Part shown: piece by piece, positions 4,293-6,503 of the stretch | Numbering within the stretch: the stretch's first letter is position 1 | How the letters are laid out: each line of letters begins with the position of its first letter | NCBI GenBank assembly: GCA_943326315.2 | Contig: CALPSU020000145.1 | Location: 1 to 6,503, forward strand | From: Chryseobacterium gleum | GTDB taxonomy: Bacteria; Bacteroidota; Bacteroidia; Flavobacteriales_D; Crocinitomicaceae | DNA length: 6,503 nt | Direction of reading: 5' to 3' | Position numbers and translations under genes: made by a program | Notes under the pieces: generated by a model | Databases searched by the model: none | The model's input: the letters and a program-made list of their open reading frames with translations, nothing else | Told to the model about the DNA's origin: nothing

Positions 4293-5426
4293 TTATTTTT
4301 TTAGGCTACTAGGACAAATCCCTAAGATAATCATGTCATCTGTTTGTTCGTTGTTTCCTTGCCATTTTCTTAGAAATATATTTAATTCGATTTGTTTTTT
4401 CTTTAAATCAACTGTAGATTTTGTTTCATCGAAAAAATCAACTAAACGTTTCCTAGTTAATTTTTTTGATAGTTGCCCACCAAATTGATCGGTTATACCA
4501 TCTGAGAAAAAATAAAAAACATCCTCTTTTTCATATTCAAATTCCATTATCGGAATTTCCTTTTTATTTTCTATTGGATTCCCAAGAGATGCAAATTTTA
4601 ATTTATACAAATAATGGCAATCATTTTTAGAATCAAAATATATGAACTCTCTATTTATTCCAGCTATCTTAATTTTGTCACCTTTAGCTTTTATATTGAA
4701 TAAAACAACATCTAATGAATCGTTAACATAATGTTGGCTTTTCGCTTTTGAAAGGCTTGACATCATTTCTTCATTTAGTTGATATATTACATCTTGTAAA
4801 ACATTAGTTTGTTTAGCAATATTTGAAATGAAATGATAACTTAAAACAGAAAGTAAGGCGGCTGGAATTCCGTGCCCTGTGCAATCTCCTATTGCACCAA
4901 TAATATTGTTAGTGTTTTTATCTTTATCGAGATAACAAAAATCTCCCGTAACTATATCTTTTGGACGATTTAAAAATAGAAAATTTGAAAATAATAATTC
5001 TAAATCTTCATGTTGCTCAAAAATTGCTTGTTGTATTTTTTTTGCATAAAGAATAGAATCTGTAACATCTTCTAACTGACTAATAATCTTTTCTAAATCA
5101 TCTTTTATGATAGGCTTAGATAAAAAGCCTTTCATATTTGTATTTATTGCCCTATTATAACTACTGTCTTCGTTATTTGCAGAAACATAAACTACAGGAA
5201 CATGAATTGTTTCTTCAATAGCATTCATCGCTTCAATTCCATCAATATCATCTTCTAAACGAATATCCATTAAAATTAAATCGGCTGTATTTTCTTTAAA
5301 AAAATCAATTACTTCTTGTCCTGTTGTAAAGCATTCTACCACTTCGTGTCCTAAATTATTTACATAATATTTATGGAGCTCTTGAATTAATAAATCATCT
5401 TCTACTATTACAATTCTTTTTTTCAT
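4293..5426 (-). CDS. Response regulator with SpoIIE/PP2C-type phosphatase output
   Basis: This 377-residue cytosolic protein joins a receiver domain (about residues 3-118) to a PPM/SpoIIE-like serine phosphatase domain (about 150-372) through a helical linker. The receiver has the acidic pocket Glu9-Asp10, the phosphoacceptor Asp54 (LILMDIRL), Ser82 and Lys104 (SKP). The phosphatase has metal-binding motifs GDF (161-163), GDCTGHG (180-186), SDGITD (308-313) and the final TDDMIILG (362-369), so it should be active. Such proteins usually dephosphorylate an anti-sigma antagonist in partner-switching pathways (RsbU-like) and do not bind DNA. No antagonist or anti-sigma gene lies in the window. 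Its ATG overlaps the TGA of the upstream kinase gene in an ATGA, so the pair is one translationally coupled two-component system. Confidence 0.93.
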   Translation of the reverse strand: MKKRIVIVEDDLLIQELHKYYVNNLGHEVVECFTTGQEVIDFFKENTADLILMDIRLEDDIDGIEAMNAIEETIHVPVVYVSANNEDSSYNRAINTNMKGFLSKPIIKDDLEKIISQLEDVTDSILYAKKIQQAIFEQHEDLELLFSNFLFLNRPKDIVTGDFCYLDKDKNTNNIIGAIGDCTGHGIPAALLSVLSYHFISNIAKQTNVLQDVIYQLNEEMMSSLSKAKSQHYVNDSLDVVLFNIKAKGDKIKIAGINREFIYFDSKNDCHYLYKLKFASLGNPIENKKEIPIMEFEYEKEDVFYFFSDGITDQFGGQLSKKLTRKRLVDFFDETKSTVDLKKKQIELNIFLRKWQGNNEQTDDMIILGICPSSLKK

Positions 5427-6502
5427 TTTAATATTATATCTCTATTTAACTTAACTTGTATATCAAAGTGCTGTGACTCGTTGTGAGTTAATTCTCCTTT
5501 CAATTGTTTTAGAAAGGTTTTTATTAATTTGTATCCAAAACCAAATTTTTCACCATTTTTCACCTCTTCTGGTAAACCTGGACCCCTATCCCTGAAGGTA
5601 AAAAGGATATTTTCTTCATTTAATTTAATGCTGATATAAATCGTTGCTTTGTGATCGATAACTGCATATTTCAAACTATTTGCAATTAATTCATTTAGTA
5701 GTAATCCAAATGTTATACTTTTTGAAATTTCTAATTTTAAATCGTCACAATCTAATTTAAATTGTACTGTATTACCATCTTTTTTATCGAAAATTTGTTT
5801 GTAATAATTCGTTAATTCTTGAACATAATCTTTGAATTTAATATTTGAAAATTGTTCAGATTTGTATAATTTTTCATGAACTAAAGCGATTATTTTTATA
5901 CGCATTTGAACTTCACTTAGAGTTTCTAAAGAATTTAAATCTTTTATGTGAAACTTTTTCAATTCAATTAAGCCATCTATGATAGCTAAATTGTTTTTTA
6001 CCCTGTGGTGAATTTCGCCTAATAATATTTCTTTTTCTTTTAACGACTCAGAAATTAAATTTTCTTGGTTTTTAATATCTGAGATATCCATGCCAAACCC
6101 AATAACATACTGACATTCATTGTTTTGGTCAAACATTGGGTAAAATTTCCGAAGTTTATAGCTCGTATTACCTTCTTGTTCAATTTTTTTTTCTTCAAAA
6201 GTCAATCCTGTTCTAGATTCAATTGTATTTAAAAAAACTTGTCTTCTTTCATCTGCTATTACAAAATCTAAATTTCTAAATTTACAATAGTCGTAGTCAT
6301 TTTTACCGATTAAAAAGTTTCTAACTTCCTCATTATTTACCGCAGTTGGATTAATAAATATATAGTTATGATGTTTATCAAATACTACGATATCAGCAGG
6401 TATTTCATTTAATATAGTTTCATAAAATGTTTTTTGAAACTCAATATTTGAAGACATTTTTATTTTTTCTGTAATATCAAATCGAATAGAGATATATTGA
6501 TA
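5423..6502 (-). CDS. PAS-domain sensor histidine kinase (HisKA_2 type), 5' end cut off by the window
   Basis: The protein autophosphorylates on histidine and should pass phosphate to the adjacent REC-phosphatase. Counting from the ATG at 6457, a PAS domain covers about residues 8-130 and ends in the PAC-like motif YVIGFGMDISDIK. A coiled linker follows, then a HisKA_2 dimerisation domain with His150 in EIHHRVKNN, and a HATPase domain with N box NELIANSLKYA (256-266), G1 box DRGPGLPEE (290-298) and G2 box GFGYKLIK (306-313). No membrane segment is visible. Upstream of 6457 the same frame is open to the window edge and reads YQYISIRFDITEKIK, which looks like the end of a second PAS/PAC domain. 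I therefore treat 6457 as an internal Met and the gene as partial, with a longer N-terminus beyond 6503. If 6457 were the true start the protein would have 344 residues. The stop overlaps the next start by 4 nt. Confidence 0.9.
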   Translation of the reverse strand, partial: YQYISIRFDITEKIKMSSNIEFQKTFYETILNEIPADIVVFDKHHNYIFINPTAVNNEEVRNFLIGKNDYDYCKFRNLDFVIADERRQVFLNTIESRTGLTFEEKKIEQEGNTSYKLRKFYPMFDQNNECQYVIGFGMDISDIKNQENLISESLKEKEILLGEIHHRVKNNLAIIDGLIELKKFHIKDLNSLETLSEVQMRIKIIALVHEKLYKSEQFSNIKFKDYVQELTNYYKQIFDKKDGNTVQFKLDCDDLKLEISKSITFGLLLNELIANSLKYAVIDHKATIYISIKLNEENILFTFRDRGPGLPEEVKNGEKFGFGYKLIKTFLKQLKGELTHNESQHFDIQVKLNRDIILK

Positions 6503-6503
6503 G

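Noticed and set aside
6460..6503. Minus-strand frame ending INISLFDLILQKK just before the kinase ATG, as the tail of an upstream gene
   Set aside because: The kinase's own frame is also open here and encodes a convincing PAC-domain end, which explains the sequence better.
1..6503. CRISPR array, insertion sequence, phage or defence genes
   Set aside because: No regularly spaced direct repeats, transposase, integrase or defence-type domains were seen on either strand.

Overview
The window looks like chromosomal DNA from a member of the Bacteroidota, most likely a flavobacterium. Three things support this. The DNA is very AT-rich throughout. Leftward transcription starts are preceded by TAnnTTTG boxes, in two cases with an upstream TTG at 18-19 bp, which is the Bacteroidota -33/-7 promoter pattern. 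The tRNA gene does not encode its 3' CCA, and FolE and the PAS/HisKA_2 kinase have flavobacterial-looking sequences. I see no insertion sequence, integrase, phage gene or CRISPR array.

Layout, left to right. Bases 1-91 hold a leftward promoter and leader for a gene beyond the left edge. A leftward tRNA-Ser(GCU) gene with its own promoter follows (110-249). Next, also leftward, come methionine aminopeptidase (map, 856-1632) and an unrecognised multi-pass membrane protein (287-853) that starts 2 nt after the map stop. A divergent intergenic region (1677-1823) separates these from a rightward operon: a eukaryotic-type 6-pyruvoyl-tetrahydropterin synthase (1824-2246), GTP cyclohydrolase I (folE, to 2910), a short-chain dehydrogenase (2913-3596) and an SRPBCC/START-fold protein (3678-4160). 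A convergent gap with an 18-bp perfect inverted repeat comes next. The right third is leftward again: a REC-SpoIIE/PP2C phosphatase response regulator (4293-5426), overlapped by 4 nt by its sensor histidine kinase, which runs off the right edge.

The most interesting part is the rightward operon. GTP cyclohydrolase I makes dihydroneopterin triphosphate, PTPS converts it to 6-pyruvoyl-tetrahydropterin, and the third step to tetrahydrobiopterin is normally done by a reductase of the SDR family. The first two enzymes keep their zinc ligands and catalytic residues. The SDR keeps the Asn, Ser and Lys positions but has Val where the catalytic Tyr should be, so the end product is uncertain. The last gene encodes a likely ligand-binding fold with a strongly patterned core. 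The four genes together suggest production, and perhaps binding, of a biopterin-like compound whose use is not shown in this window.

The right-hand pair looks like a signalling module whose output is protein dephosphorylation rather than DNA binding. The kinase frame stays open to the window edge and reads like the end of another PAS/PAC domain, so the ATG at 6457 is probably internal and the real protein is longer.
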